DNA of 64,000 bases from Celeribacter halophilus (GTDB lineage Bacteria; Pseudomonadota; Alphaproteobacteria; Rhodobacterales; Rhodobacteraceae), in the NCBI RefSeq assembly GCF_900114135.1, contig NZ_FORY01000001.1, positions 242,609-306,608 on the forward strand, given 5' to 3'. Position numbers and translations under genes: made by a program. Below are positions 56,138 through 64,000 of this stretch, piece after piece; the stretch's first letter is position 1; the number at the start of each line of letters is the position of its first letter. The notes beneath the pieces were generated by a model. The model did no database searches. It saw only the letters and a list, made by a program, of their open reading frames with translations, and had not been told where the DNA came from.

Positions 56138-58231
56138 ATGGAAACGATCATCCTCTTTGCGCCGCTTGTGGGGGCCCTCATCGCCGGCTTTGGCTGGCGC
56201 GTGATCGGCGAGAAGAGCGCGCAATATCTGACCACAGGTCTTTTGTTCCTCGCCGCGATCCTGTCTTGGGTTGTGTTTCTCACTTTTGATGGCGCGACCG
56301 AGCATGTTACGGTTCTGCGCTGGATCGAAAGCGGATCACTCTTTGTTGACTGGGGTATCCGGCTCGACCGGCTGACGACGATCATGCTGATCGTGGTCAA
56401 TACCGTGTCGGCGCTCGTGCATCTCTACTCTCTTGGCTACATGGCCCATGACGAGAACTTCAGTGATGACGAACCCTACCGTGCACGGTTCTTTGCCTAT
56501 CTTTCTTTCTTTACCTTCACCATGCTGATGCTGGTGACATCGGACAACCTGCTCCAGATGTTCTTCGGCTGGGAAGGCGTGGGGCTGGCCTCCTACCTTC
56601 TCATCGGGTTCTATTTCAAGAAACCGTCCGCAGGCGCAGCATCTATGAAAGCCTTTATCGTCAACCGTGTGGGGGACTTCGCGTTCATCCTCGGCATGGC
56701 GGGTCTGTTCCTTGTGACGGACAGTGTGCGCTTTGACGATGTGTTCGCCTCGGGACCACTTCTGGCGAATACTTCGCTGCACTTCCTCTGGACGGAATGG
56801 AATGCTGCCAATCTCCTGGCCTTCCTGCTCTTCGTCGGAGCGATGGGGAAATCGGCGCAGCTTTTCTTGCACACATGGTTGCCGGACGCGATGGAAGGCC
56901 CGACGCCCGTGTCGGCGCTGATCCACGCCGCGACCATGGTGACGGCGGGGGTCTTCCTCGTCTGCCGTATGTCGCCGGTCTTTGAATATGCACCGCAGGC
57001 GCAGACCTTCATCGTCTACATCGGGGCCACCACGGCGTTTTTCGCCGCAACGGTGGGTCTTGTGCAGAACGACATCAAACGGGTGATCGCCTATTCGACC
57101 TGTTCGCAGCTCGGCTACATGTTCGTGGCCGCAGGTGTGGGCGCTTATGGTCCGGCGATGTTCCACCTTCTGACACACGCGTTCTTCAAAGCGATGCTGT
57201 TCCTCGGGGCCGGTTCGGTGATCACCGCGATGCATCACGAACAGGACATGCGGAACTACGGTGCGCTGCGCAAGAAGATCCCGTTCACCTTCTGGATGAT
57301 GATCATCGGCACGCTGGCCATCACCGGTGTCGGCATTCCGCTGACCACCATCGGCTTTGCGGGCTTCCTGTCGAAAGACGCGATCATCGAGAGCGCCTAT
57401 GCGTCCGGTGTGGGTTATGCCTTCTGGATGCTGGTCATCGCGGCGCTGTTCACGTCTTTCTACTCGTGGCGCCTCATCTTCCTGACCTTCTTCGGCAAGC
57501 CGCGCGGCGACCATCATGCGCATGACCATGCCCATGAAAGCCCGCTTGTGATGCTGATCCCCATTGGCACCTTGTCTCTGGGGGCGATCTTCGGCGGGAT
57601 GATCTGGTACAACAGCTTCTTTGGCGATCATGACAAGTTCACCGATTTCTTTGGCCTGCCGCATCATGCGGAGGTGGAGATGGTTGAAGGTGACGCAGAC
57701 ACGCATACAGACGCCCATGCAGATGACGCGCATGTCGTGGCTGATACGCATGGTGCCGAACATGCCGAGGGCATGGCTCCGCAGGGTGCGATCTTCTTAG
57801 CGGCGGATAACACCATTCTCGACGATGCCCACCACGCGCCGACATGGGTGAAAGTCTCGCCCTTTATCGCCATGGTGCTGGGCTTCCTGATTGCGGTCTG
57901 GTTCTACATCTGGAAACCGGAAACGCCCGCGAAGCTGGCAAAAAGCCAGCCCGTCGCCTATCAGTTCCTGCTGAACAAATGGTATTTCGACGAGATCTAC
58001 GACGCGATCATTGTGCGTCCCCTGTTGGCTCTTGGCCGCTTCCTGTGGAAACGCGGTGACGTGGGCACCATCGACGGGGCCATCAATGGCATCGCACTTG
58101 GCATCGTGCCCTTCTTCACCCGCCTTGCCGGGCGTGCGCAGTCGGGCTTCATCTTCACTTACGCTTTTAGCATGGTTCTGGGGATTGTGATCTTGGTAAC
58201 CTGGATGTCGATCGGCGGGGGGGCTCACTAA
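56138..58231 (+). CDS. nuoL: NADH-quinone oxidoreductase subunit L with His-rich loop
   Basis: The distal proton-pumping subunit of complex I. 697 residues, with the conserved antiporter core ([81 protein letters not shown]) and a long lateral helix at the C-terminal side. Between late spans, two hydrophilic stretches are unusually histidine and aspartate rich: [12 protein letters not shown] (about residues 459-470) and a 40-residue segment (508-548) containing [16 protein letters not shown] and THGAEHAEG. These loops are longer than in E. coli NuoL. The end overlaps nuoM by one base (TAATG). Confidence 0.97.
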   Translation: METIILFAPLVGALIAGFGWRVIGEKSAQYLTTGLLFLAAILSWVVFLTFDGATEHVTVLRWIESGSLFVDWGIRLDRLTTIMLIVVNTVSALVHLYSLGYMAHDENFSDDEPYRARFFAYLSFFTFTMLMLVTSDNLLQMFFGWEGVGLASYLLIGFYFKKPSAGAASMKAFIVNRVGDFAFILGMAGLFLVTDSVRFDDVFASGPLLANTSLHFLWTEWNAANLLAFLLFVGAMGKSAQLFLHTWLPDAMEGPTPVSALIHAATMVTAGVFLVCRMSPVFEYAPQAQTFIVYIGATTAFFAATVGLVQNDIKRVIAYSTCSQLGYMFVAAGVGAYGPAMFHLLTHAFFKAMLFLGAGSVITAMHHEQDMRNYGALRKKIPFTFWMMIIGTLAITGVGIPLTTIGFAGFLSKDAIIESAYASGVGYAFWMLVIAALFTSFYSWRLIFLTFFGKPRGDHHAHDHAHESPLVMLIPIGTLSLGAIFGGMIWYNSFFGDHDKFTDFFGLPHHAEVEMVEGDADTHTDAHADDAHVVADTHGAEHAEGMAPQGAIFLAADNTILDDAHHAPTWVKVSPFIAMVLGFLIAVWFYIWKPETPAKLAKSQPVAYQFLLNKWYFDEIYDAIIVRPLLALGRFLWKRGDVGTIDGAINGIALGIVPFFTRLAGRAQSGFIFTYAFSMVLGIVILVTWMSIGGGAH

Positions 58232-59763
58232 TGGATAACGTGCTTTCCTTCGTCACCTTCCTTCCGACGGTGGCCGCTCTCGTGCTCGCGCTGTTTTTGC
58301 GCGGCGAGGACGAAGTCGCTCAACTGAATGCAAAACGCCTTGCGCTCTTTGCGACGGTGATCACCTTTGTGGTCTCGCTGTTCATTCTTTTCGGGTTCAA
58401 CCCGCAGGACACAGGGTTCCAGATGGTCGAAGAGGCCGACTGGATCATGGGGCTGAAATACAAAATGGGCGTGGACGGGATTTCTGTCCTGTTCGTGATG
58501 CTCACCACGGCGCTGATGCCGCTGGTGATCTGGTCCGCGTGGGATGTGAAAACCCGCGTCAAGGAATACATGATTGCCTTCCTGCTTCTGGAAACGCTCA
58601 TGCTCGGCGTGTTCTGTGCGCTGGACCTGATGCTCTTCTACCTCTTCTTCGAGGCGGGCCTGATCCCGATGTTCCTGATCATCGGCATCTGGGGCGGTCA
58701 GAACCGCATCTATGCCGCGTTCAAATTCTTCCTCTACACCTTCCTCGGCTCCGTGCTGATGCTGGTGGCGATGGTGGCCATGTATATCGACGCGGGCACC
58801 ACCGACATTGTGCAGCTTATGGCGCATGAGTTCTCTTCCGAGACCATTCAGGTGCTGGGCTTCAACATTGTCGGCGGGTTCCAGACACTGGCTTTCCTCG
58901 CTTTCTTCGCCTCTTTCGCGGTGAAGATGCCGATGTGGCCGGTGCACACATGGTTGCCGGACGCGCACGTTCAGGCGCCGACTGCCGGCTCCGTGGTTCT
59001 GGCCTCGATCCTGTTGAAGATGGGCGGCTACGGCTTCTTGCGCTTCTCGCTGCCGATGTTCCCTGTGGCGTCGGCTAACCTTGCCGATTTCATCATGGTG
59101 CTGTCGGTCATCGCCATCGTCTACGCCTCTGTCGTGGCGCTGGTGCAGGAGGATATGAAAAAGCTGATCGCCTATTCCTCTGTTGCGCACATGGGCTATG
59201 TGACCGCAGGGATTTTCACCATGAACCAGCAAGGTCTCGATGGCGCGATCTTTCAGATGATCTCCCACGGTTTTGTCGCGGGCGCGTTGTTCCTCTGCGT
59301 CGGTGTGATCTACGACCGGATGCACACCCGTGACATCGCGGCGTTTGGCGGGCTGGTGAACAAGATGCCGGCTTACGCGCTGATCTTCATGTTCTTCACC
59401 ATGGCCAACATCGGCCTTCCGGGCACCTCCGGCTTTGTCGGCGAGTTCCTGACGATCATCGGCATGTTCCAGGCCAACACATGGATTGCTCTGGTCGCTG
59501 CTACGGGCGTGATCTTCTCGGCCTGTTACGCGCTCTGGCTCTACCGCCGCGTTGTGCTGGGTGATCTGATCAAGGAAAGCCTGAAGACGATCAAGGATAT
59601 GACCGCGCGGGAGAAATGGATCTTTGCGCCTCTGGTGGCCATGACTCTTCTTCTCGGGATCTATCCCTCGCTGGTGCTTGATCTCATCGGGCCGTCGGTC
59701 TCCGCCCTTCTTGAAACCTATCACGCCGCTCTGCCGATGGTTGCAGACGTCGCCACACATTAA
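58231..59763 (+). CDS. nuoM: NADH-quinone oxidoreductase subunit M
   Basis: Proton-pumping antiporter-like membrane subunit, 510 residues, about 14 spans. Typical motifs: [20 protein letters not shown] with the essential glutamate, [40 protein letters not shown] with the conserved lysine, and [14 protein letters not shown]. The end is 14 bases before nuoN, with GGGGATATG as a spaced binding site. Confidence 0.98.
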   Translation: MDNVLSFVTFLPTVAALVLALFLRGEDEVAQLNAKRLALFATVITFVVSLFILFGFNPQDTGFQMVEEADWIMGLKYKMGVDGISVLFVMLTTALMPLVIWSAWDVKTRVKEYMIAFLLLETLMLGVFCALDLMLFYLFFEAGLIPMFLIIGIWGGQNRIYAAFKFFLYTFLGSVLMLVAMVAMYIDAGTTDIVQLMAHEFSSETIQVLGFNIVGGFQTLAFLAFFASFAVKMPMWPVHTWLPDAHVQAPTAGSVVLASILLKMGGYGFLRFSLPMFPVASANLADFIMVLSVIAIVYASVVALVQEDMKKLIAYSSVAHMGYVTAGIFTMNQQGLDGAIFQMISHGFVAGALFLCVGVIYDRMHTRDIAAFGGLVNKMPAYALIFMFFTMANIGLPGTSGFVGEFLTIIGMFQANTWIALVAATGVIFSACYALWLYRRVVLGDLIKESLKTIKDMTAREKWIFAPLVAMTLLLGIYPSLVLDLIGPSVSALLETYHAALPMVADVATH

Positions 59764-59777
59764 AGGACACTGGGGAT

Positions 59778-61214
59778 ATGACCTCTACTGACTTTTCCAT
59801 CGTCCTGCCGGAAGTTCTCCTCGCCATCTATGGCATGGCGGCGCTCTTGTTTGCTGTCTACACCGGCAAGGACAAGCTCGCAGGGCTCATCACATGGGTC
59901 ACCGCTGCGGTCTTTGTTGTCATCGCCTTGATGATCGGGCTGGGTGGCGAAGGGGCGCATACTGCTTTTGGCGGCATGTTCATCGACGATGCGTTTTCGC
60001 GGTTCGGCAAGGTGGGCGTTCTGCTCGCGGGCGCGGCTGTACTTGTGATGTCCTACGACTTCCTTGAGAAGCGCGGTTTTGCCAAGTTCGAATATCCGAT
60101 CCTCGTGCTCTTCTCCACGATCGGCATGATGGTGATGGTTTCCGCAGGCGACCTCATGGCGCTTTATATGGGGCTGGAGCTGATGTCGCTGGCGCTCTAC
60201 GTTATTGCCTCCTTCCGCCGCGACAGTGTGAAATCCACCGAAGCGGGTCTCAAATATTTCGTTCTGGGCTCCCTGTCCTCGGGGCTTTTGCTCTACGGTG
60301 CATCGCTGGTCTACGGGTTTGCGGGCACGACGGCTTTTGCGGGCATCATCTCCGTTGTGCATGATGGCGCGCCGGTGGGTGTGCTCTTCGGCCTCGTCTT
60401 CGTGATGACAGGGCTGGCGTTCAAAGTCTCCGCCGTGCCGTTCCACATGTGGACGCCAGATGTCTATGAAGGCTCGCCCACGCCCACGACCGCGTTCTTT
60501 GCCACTGCGCCGAAACTCGCCGCTATGGGCCTCTTCGCCCGCGTGCTGCATGATGCTTTCGGCGGTATCGTTGGCGACTGGCAACAGGTGCTCGCTGTGA
60601 TCGCCGTGGCCTCCATGTTCTTGGGAGCGATTGCCGGTATCGGTCAGAAAAACATCAAACGCCTCATGGCTTATTCCTCGATCTCCCATATGGGCTTCGC
60701 GCTCATGGGGCTGGCCGCAGGGAATGCGCAAGGCGTGCAATCCGCTCTGATCTACATGGCGATCTATGTCACGATGAACATCGGCACATTCGCCTTCATC
60801 ATGACTATGGAACGCGATGGCAAACCGGTCACCGACATTGCCTCGCTGAACCTCTACTGGCGCAATTCCCCGACAAAGGCTCTGGCCGTTTTGGTCCTGA
60901 TGTTCTCGCTCGCCGGTGTGCCGCCGATGCTCGGCTTCTTCGGAAAACTGGCCGTGCTTCAGGCCGCTTGGGGCGCGGGGCTGGTTTACCTCGCTGTCTT
61001 CGGTGTGATCGCCTCCGTGATCGGGGCGTTCTATTACCTGCGCATCGTTTACTATATGTATTTCGGCACAGAGACCGATCCGCTCGACAAGGTGACAAGT
61101 CCGGTGGCCTTTGCCTTGTTGACGGTGTCCGCGCTGATCATGCTGGTCGGGATCGTCAACATGTTCGGGGTCGAGGGCATGGCGGCCTTGGCGGCGGATG
61201 CTCTGGTCAAGTGA
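59778..61214 (+). CDS. nuoN: NADH-quinone oxidoreductase subunit N
   Basis: The third antiporter-like membrane subunit, 478 residues and about 14 spans. Motifs: [20 protein letters not shown] with the conserved glutamate, [41 protein letters not shown] and [18 protein letters not shown]. The stop is 9 bases before birA. It closes the complex I set: all 14 subunits A-N are now accounted for. Confidence 0.98.
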   Translation: MTSTDFSIVLPEVLLAIYGMAALLFAVYTGKDKLAGLITWVTAAVFVVIALMIGLGGEGAHTAFGGMFIDDAFSRFGKVGVLLAGAAVLVMSYDFLEKRGFAKFEYPILVLFSTIGMMVMVSAGDLMALYMGLELMSLALYVIASFRRDSVKSTEAGLKYFVLGSLSSGLLLYGASLVYGFAGTTAFAGIISVVHDGAPVGVLFGLVFVMTGLAFKVSAVPFHMWTPDVYEGSPTPTTAFFATAPKLAAMGLFARVLHDAFGGIVGDWQQVLAVIAVASMFLGAIAGIGQKNIKRLMAYSSISHMGFALMGLAAGNAQGVQSALIYMAIYVTMNIGTFAFIMTMERDGKPVTDIASLNLYWRNSPTKALAVLVLMFSLAGVPPMLGFFGKLAVLQAAWGAGLVYLAVFGVIASVIGAFYYLRIVYYMYFGTETDPLDKVTSPVAFALLTVSALIMLVGIVNMFGVEGMAALAADALVK

Positions 61215-61223
61215 CCGACATAT

Positions 61224-61970
61224 ATGCCCGATAGTCGCCATATATGGCCCGAGGGGGTAGGGCGGACCGTCCTCCCCACCGTGGACAGCACTATGTCGGA
61301 GGCCGCACGCGTAGCGGCCTCTTGCGCATTTCCGCAATGGATTCTCGCACAGGTGCAAACCGCAGGCCACGGGCGACGCGGACGGGCATGGACGATGCCC
61401 AAAGGCAACTTTGCCGCCACGCTGCTGATGTTTCCGCAGGAACGTCCGGAGATCATCGCGCTGCGCAGTTTTGTCTCCGCGTTGGCGCTTTATGATGCTT
61501 TCGTCGCGGTGACGGGCCGCTCGGACCCGTTCGCTCTCAAGTGGCCCAATGATGTGCTTCTCAACGGTGGCAAGGTCGCGGGCATCCTTTTGGAACGTGG
61601 CCCTGCGCATCTGTCTATCGGGATCGGCGTCAATCTGGCCGAAGCGCCTCCCGTCTCTATGGTCGAAGAGGGCGCGCTGCCGCCTGTCTCGCTGGCCCAT
61701 GAGACCGGCGCATTGGTCGAGCCGGAGGAATTTCTGGACCAGCTTGCCCCCGCCTATGCCCATTGGGAAGCGCAGTTCACGAACTTCGGCTTTGGTCCGG
61801 TCCGTGAGGCATGGCTCTCCCGCGCCGCGCGTCTAGGCACAGAAATCCGCGCCCGCACCATACGCGAGACCCATCACGGCATATTCGAAACCGTGGATGC
61901 CTTCGGCAATCTTGTTCTTGCGACGCCGAAAGGCAAACTCTCCATTCCAGCCGCAGAGGTCTATTTCTGA
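61224..61970 (+). CDS. birA: Biotin--[acetyl-CoA-carboxylase] ligase (no DNA-binding domain)
   Basis: Attaches biotin to carboxyl carrier proteins. 248 residues, class I: the N-terminal helix-turn-helix of E. coli BirA is absent, so it cannot repress biotin genes itself. Motifs: DSTMSEAAR, QTAGHGRRGRAWTMPKGN, which corresponds to the biotinyl-adenylate loop GRGRRGR with one Arg replaced by His, and FALKWPNDVLLNGGKVAGILLE with the catalytic lysine. The ATG at 61224 has no obvious ribosome-binding site and may be translated by coupling to nuoN. The stop overlaps coaX by one base (TGATG). Confidence 0.94.
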   Translation: MPDSRHIWPEGVGRTVLPTVDSTMSEAARVAASCAFPQWILAQVQTAGHGRRGRAWTMPKGNFAATLLMFPQERPEIIALRSFVSALALYDAFVAVTGRSDPFALKWPNDVLLNGGKVAGILLERGPAHLSIGIGVNLAEAPPVSMVEEGALPPVSLAHETGALVEPEEFLDQLAPAYAHWEAQFTNFGFGPVREAWLSRAARLGTEIRARTIRETHHGIFETVDAFGNLVLATPKGKLSIPAAEVYF

Positions 61971-62749
61971 TGCTTCTCTGTATCGATGCAGGCAATACCA
62001 ACACCGTCTTTTCCATCTGGAACGGGTCGGATTTCATCGCCACATGGCGCACCTCGACGGAGCATCAACGCACGGCCGACCAGTATTACGTCTGGCTGTC
62101 GACGCTGATGAACTTCCAGAAGATCGAGGCGGATATCACTGAAGTGGTTATCTCCTCGACCGTGCCGCGCGTGGTCTTCAACCTGCGCGTGCTCGCCAAC
62201 CGTTATTTCGATTGTCGCCCCTTGGTGGTCGGCAAACCGGAATGCCTTTTGCCGCATATGGCGCGTGTCGATGAGGGCACCACTGTGGGGCCTGACCGTC
62301 TGGTGAATTCCGCAGGCGCATTCGATCTCTATGGCGGAGATCTCATCGTAGTGGATTTCGGCACGGCGACCACATTCGACGTGGTGGCCGAAGACGGGGC
62401 CTATGTGGGCGGTGTGATCTCTCCCGGGGTCAACACCTCTCTTGAAAGCCTGCACCACGCTGCAGCCGCCCTTCCGCATGTGGATGTGACCATGCCGCAG
62501 AAGGTGATCGGCACAAATACAGTGGCCTGTATGCAATCCGGTGTGTTTTGGGGCTATACTGGTCTTGTGCGCGAGACCTGCAACCGGATCAAAGACGAAT
62601 ATGGCCGCCCGATGCGCGTGATCGCGACCGGAGGGCTTGCGCCTTTGTTCAATCAGGGTCACAAACTCTTTGACGCATTTGACGAATTCCTGACCATTCA
62701 CGGCCTCGTGGTCATTCACCAATATAATAAGGATCAGGGCACCCTATGA
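61970..62749 (+). CDS. coaX: Type III pantothenate kinase
   Basis: First step of coenzyme A synthesis; the feedback-insensitive type III enzyme that needs a monovalent cation. 259 residues. ASKHA-fold motifs: LLCIDAGNTNTVFSIW (phosphate 1), GPDRLVNSAGAFDLYGGDLIVVDFGTATTFDVV in character (pantothenate site and phosphate 2), GGVISPGVNTSLESL and VIATGGLAPLF (adenosine region). The start overlaps the birA stop and the end overlaps rnj by ATGA, so the three genes are coupled. Confidence 0.97.
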   Translation: MLLCIDAGNTNTVFSIWNGSDFIATWRTSTEHQRTADQYYVWLSTLMNFQKIEADITEVVISSTVPRVVFNLRVLANRYFDCRPLVVGKPECLLPHMARVDEGTTVGPDRLVNSAGAFDLYGGDLIVVDFGTATTFDVVAEDGAYVGGVISPGVNTSLESLHHAAAALPHVDVTMPQKVIGTNTVACMQSGVFWGYTGLVRETCNRIKDEYGRPMRVIATGGLAPLFNQGHKLFDAFDEFLTIHGLVVIHQYNKDQGTL

Positions 62750-64000
62750 GCGACAGACTTCTCTATCTACCCCTTGGCGGCGCCGGCGAAATCGGCATGA
62801 ACTGCTATGTTTACGGCTACGGTCCCGCTGGCAACGAACGCTATATCGTGGTCGATCTGGGCGTAACTTTCCCCTCGATGGACGGCACGCCCGGCGTCGA
62901 TCTGATTTTCGCCGATGTGGCTTGGCTCGAAGAGCGCAAGGACCGGATCGACGGCATCTTTATCACCCACGCGCATGAGGACCATGTCGGCGCTGTTGGC
63001 CATCTCTGGCCGCGCCTTCAGGCTCCGATCTATGCCCGCGCCTTCACCGCGCATCTGGCGCGTTTGAAATTCGAAGAACACGGCCATGACGAATTGCAGA
63101 TCAAGACGGTCTCCGCATGGCCCGAACAGATCAAAGTCGGCCCTTTCACAGTGGGTTTCGTTCCGATCTCCCACTCCATTCCGGAGTCCTCGGCACTTGT
63201 GATCGACAGCCCCGCAGGGCGTGTGATCCATAGCGGCGACTTCAAGACAGATGAAAACCCCGTGGTGGGCGAACCCTTTGATCGCGCCTTGTTCGAGGAT
63301 ATCGCGAAAGACGGTGTGAAAGCTCTGGTCTGCGATTCGACCAATGTTTTCTCCCCCAATCCGGGGCGCTCGGAAGCGGATGTTATTGAACCCCTGAGCA
63401 ATCTCATCGCGTCTCTCGACGGGATGGTGGCTGCGACCACTTTCGCCTCCAACATTGCACGGGTCAAAACGCTGGCAGATGCCGGATCCAAAGCGGGCCG
63501 TTCGGTCGTGCTTCTGGGCCGTGCCATGCGCCGCATGATCACCGCCGCGATCGAGACGGGGATCATTTCCGATTTCCCGAAAACCGTGTCGCCCGAAAAC
63601 GCCGGTGATATTCCGCGCGAGAACCTGATGCTTCTGACGACAGGCTCGCAAGGCGAACATCGCGCGGCCACGGCACAGTTGTCGCGGGGCAAATATCTTG
63701 GCCTGAAAATGACCGAGGGCGATACGCTGATCTTTTCCTCTAAAACCATTCCGGGCAACGAGGTCTCTGTCGGTCGTATCCTGAACGCTTTCTCGGAAAT
63801 GGGGGTCGAGACGATCTCCGGTCGTGACGATATTCACGTCTCCGGCCACGCGAACCGCCCCGATCTGGCGATGATGCATGAGATTGTGAAGCCGCAAGTC
63901 GTCGTGCCCATGCACGGGGAGCACCGTCACCTGCGCGAACATGCGAAACTGGCCGAATCCAACGGGTTCAAGGCCATCGTCGCGCCCAATGGTGTTGGCG
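62746..64000 (+). CDS. rnj: Ribonuclease J, 5' part (runs off window end)
   Basis: Metallo-beta-lactamase/beta-CASP ribonuclease with 5'-exo and endonuclease activity in RNA maturation. The ATG at 62746 overlaps the coaX stop (ATGA). 418 codons lie in the window; the full protein is usually about 555, so the C-terminus is outside. The N-terminus reads LYLPLGGAGEIGMNCYVYGY, the metal site is HAHEDH (His75, His77, Asp79, His80), further ligands are in SHSIPESS and HSGDFKTDENP, and the beta-CASP part shows GSQGEHRAA and the motif SGHANRPDL, then PMHGEHRHLREH. No frameshift is seen. Its place after nuoN-birA-coaX is usual for Rhodobacterales. Confidence 0.97.
   Translation, partial: MSDRLLYLPLGGAGEIGMNCYVYGYGPAGNERYIVVDLGVTFPSMDGTPGVDLIFADVAWLEERKDRIDGIFITHAHEDHVGAVGHLWPRLQAPIYARAFTAHLARLKFEEHGHDELQIKTVSAWPEQIKVGPFTVGFVPISHSIPESSALVIDSPAGRVIHSGDFKTDENPVVGEPFDRALFEDIAKDGVKALVCDSTNVFSPNPGRSEADVIEPLSNLIASLDGMVAATTFASNIARVKTLADAGSKAGRSVVLLGRAMRRMITAAIETGIISDFPKTVSPENAGDIPRENLMLLTTGSQGEHRAATAQLSRGKYLGLKMTEGDTLIFSSKTIPGNEVSVGRILNAFSEMGVETISGRDDIHVSGHANRPDLAMMHEIVKPQVVVPMHGEHRHLREHAKLAESNGFKAIVAPNGVG

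Overview
This 64 kb window is a chromosomal segment of an alphaproteobacterium, almost certainly Rhodobacterales (Roseobacter group). The call rests on the GC-rich coding, glyS followed by a pyruvate phosphate dikinase gene, a large nuo operon carrying small accessory genes typical of that order, nuoN followed by birA-coaX-rnj, and fused PntA and DppD-DppF proteins. I see no rRNA, tRNA, CRISPR array, prophage, insertion sequence or origin. Gene density is high and the content is mostly core metabolism, so novelty sits in accessory genes inside operons and in unexplained palindromes.

Layout. 1-8.7 kb: 3' part of glyS, a PPDK-type enzyme, a SleB-like cell-wall hydrolase, then a folB-folP-glmM operon. 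8.8-16 kb: two small envelope proteins, ilvC divergent from a tandem Lrp/AsnC pair, a cytochrome b561/cytochrome c' pair, and pepN. 16-23 kb: malate synthase G, a class C26 amidotransferase-like hydrolase, a GNAT protein, an isoprenylcysteine-methyltransferase-like membrane protein, and pntA-pntB. 23.4-34.6 kb: a secreted YHYH protein, two M20 amidohydrolases, a DUF3422 membrane protein and a dipeptide-type ABC transporter split into divergent halves (binding protein and permeases on minus, a fused double ATPase on plus). 34.7-41.9 kb: moaA, an AlkD-like protein, glmU-glmS, and a gph-like phosphatase overlapping a DegT-family aminotransferase.

42.2-61.2 kb is a complete 14-subunit complex I operon, nuoA to nuoN in standard order, interrupted by at least eight non-subunit genes: a sulfotransferase between nuoC and nuoD; a two-TM protein sharing a helix-hairpin-helix-like C-terminal module with the extended NuoE; a DUF5337-like membrane peptide; a zinc-ribbon membrane peptide; a tandem pair of secreted DUF5333-like proteins; a lipoprotein; and a cysteine-free carboxymuconolactone-decarboxylase-like protein. 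The nuo train runs into birA, coaX and rnj (RNase J, cut by the window end).

The genes together serve respiration (complex I, transhydrogenase, cytochromes), amino-sugar/peptidoglycan precursor synthesis (glmM, glmS and glmU all present), folate, molybdopterin and CoA synthesis, glyoxylate metabolism, branched-chain amino acid synthesis, and peptide or N-acyl amino acid uptake and hydrolysis. The most interesting candidate for an under-described system is the set of accessory proteins embedded in the nuo operon, especially the module shared by NuoE and its membrane-anchored neighbour.
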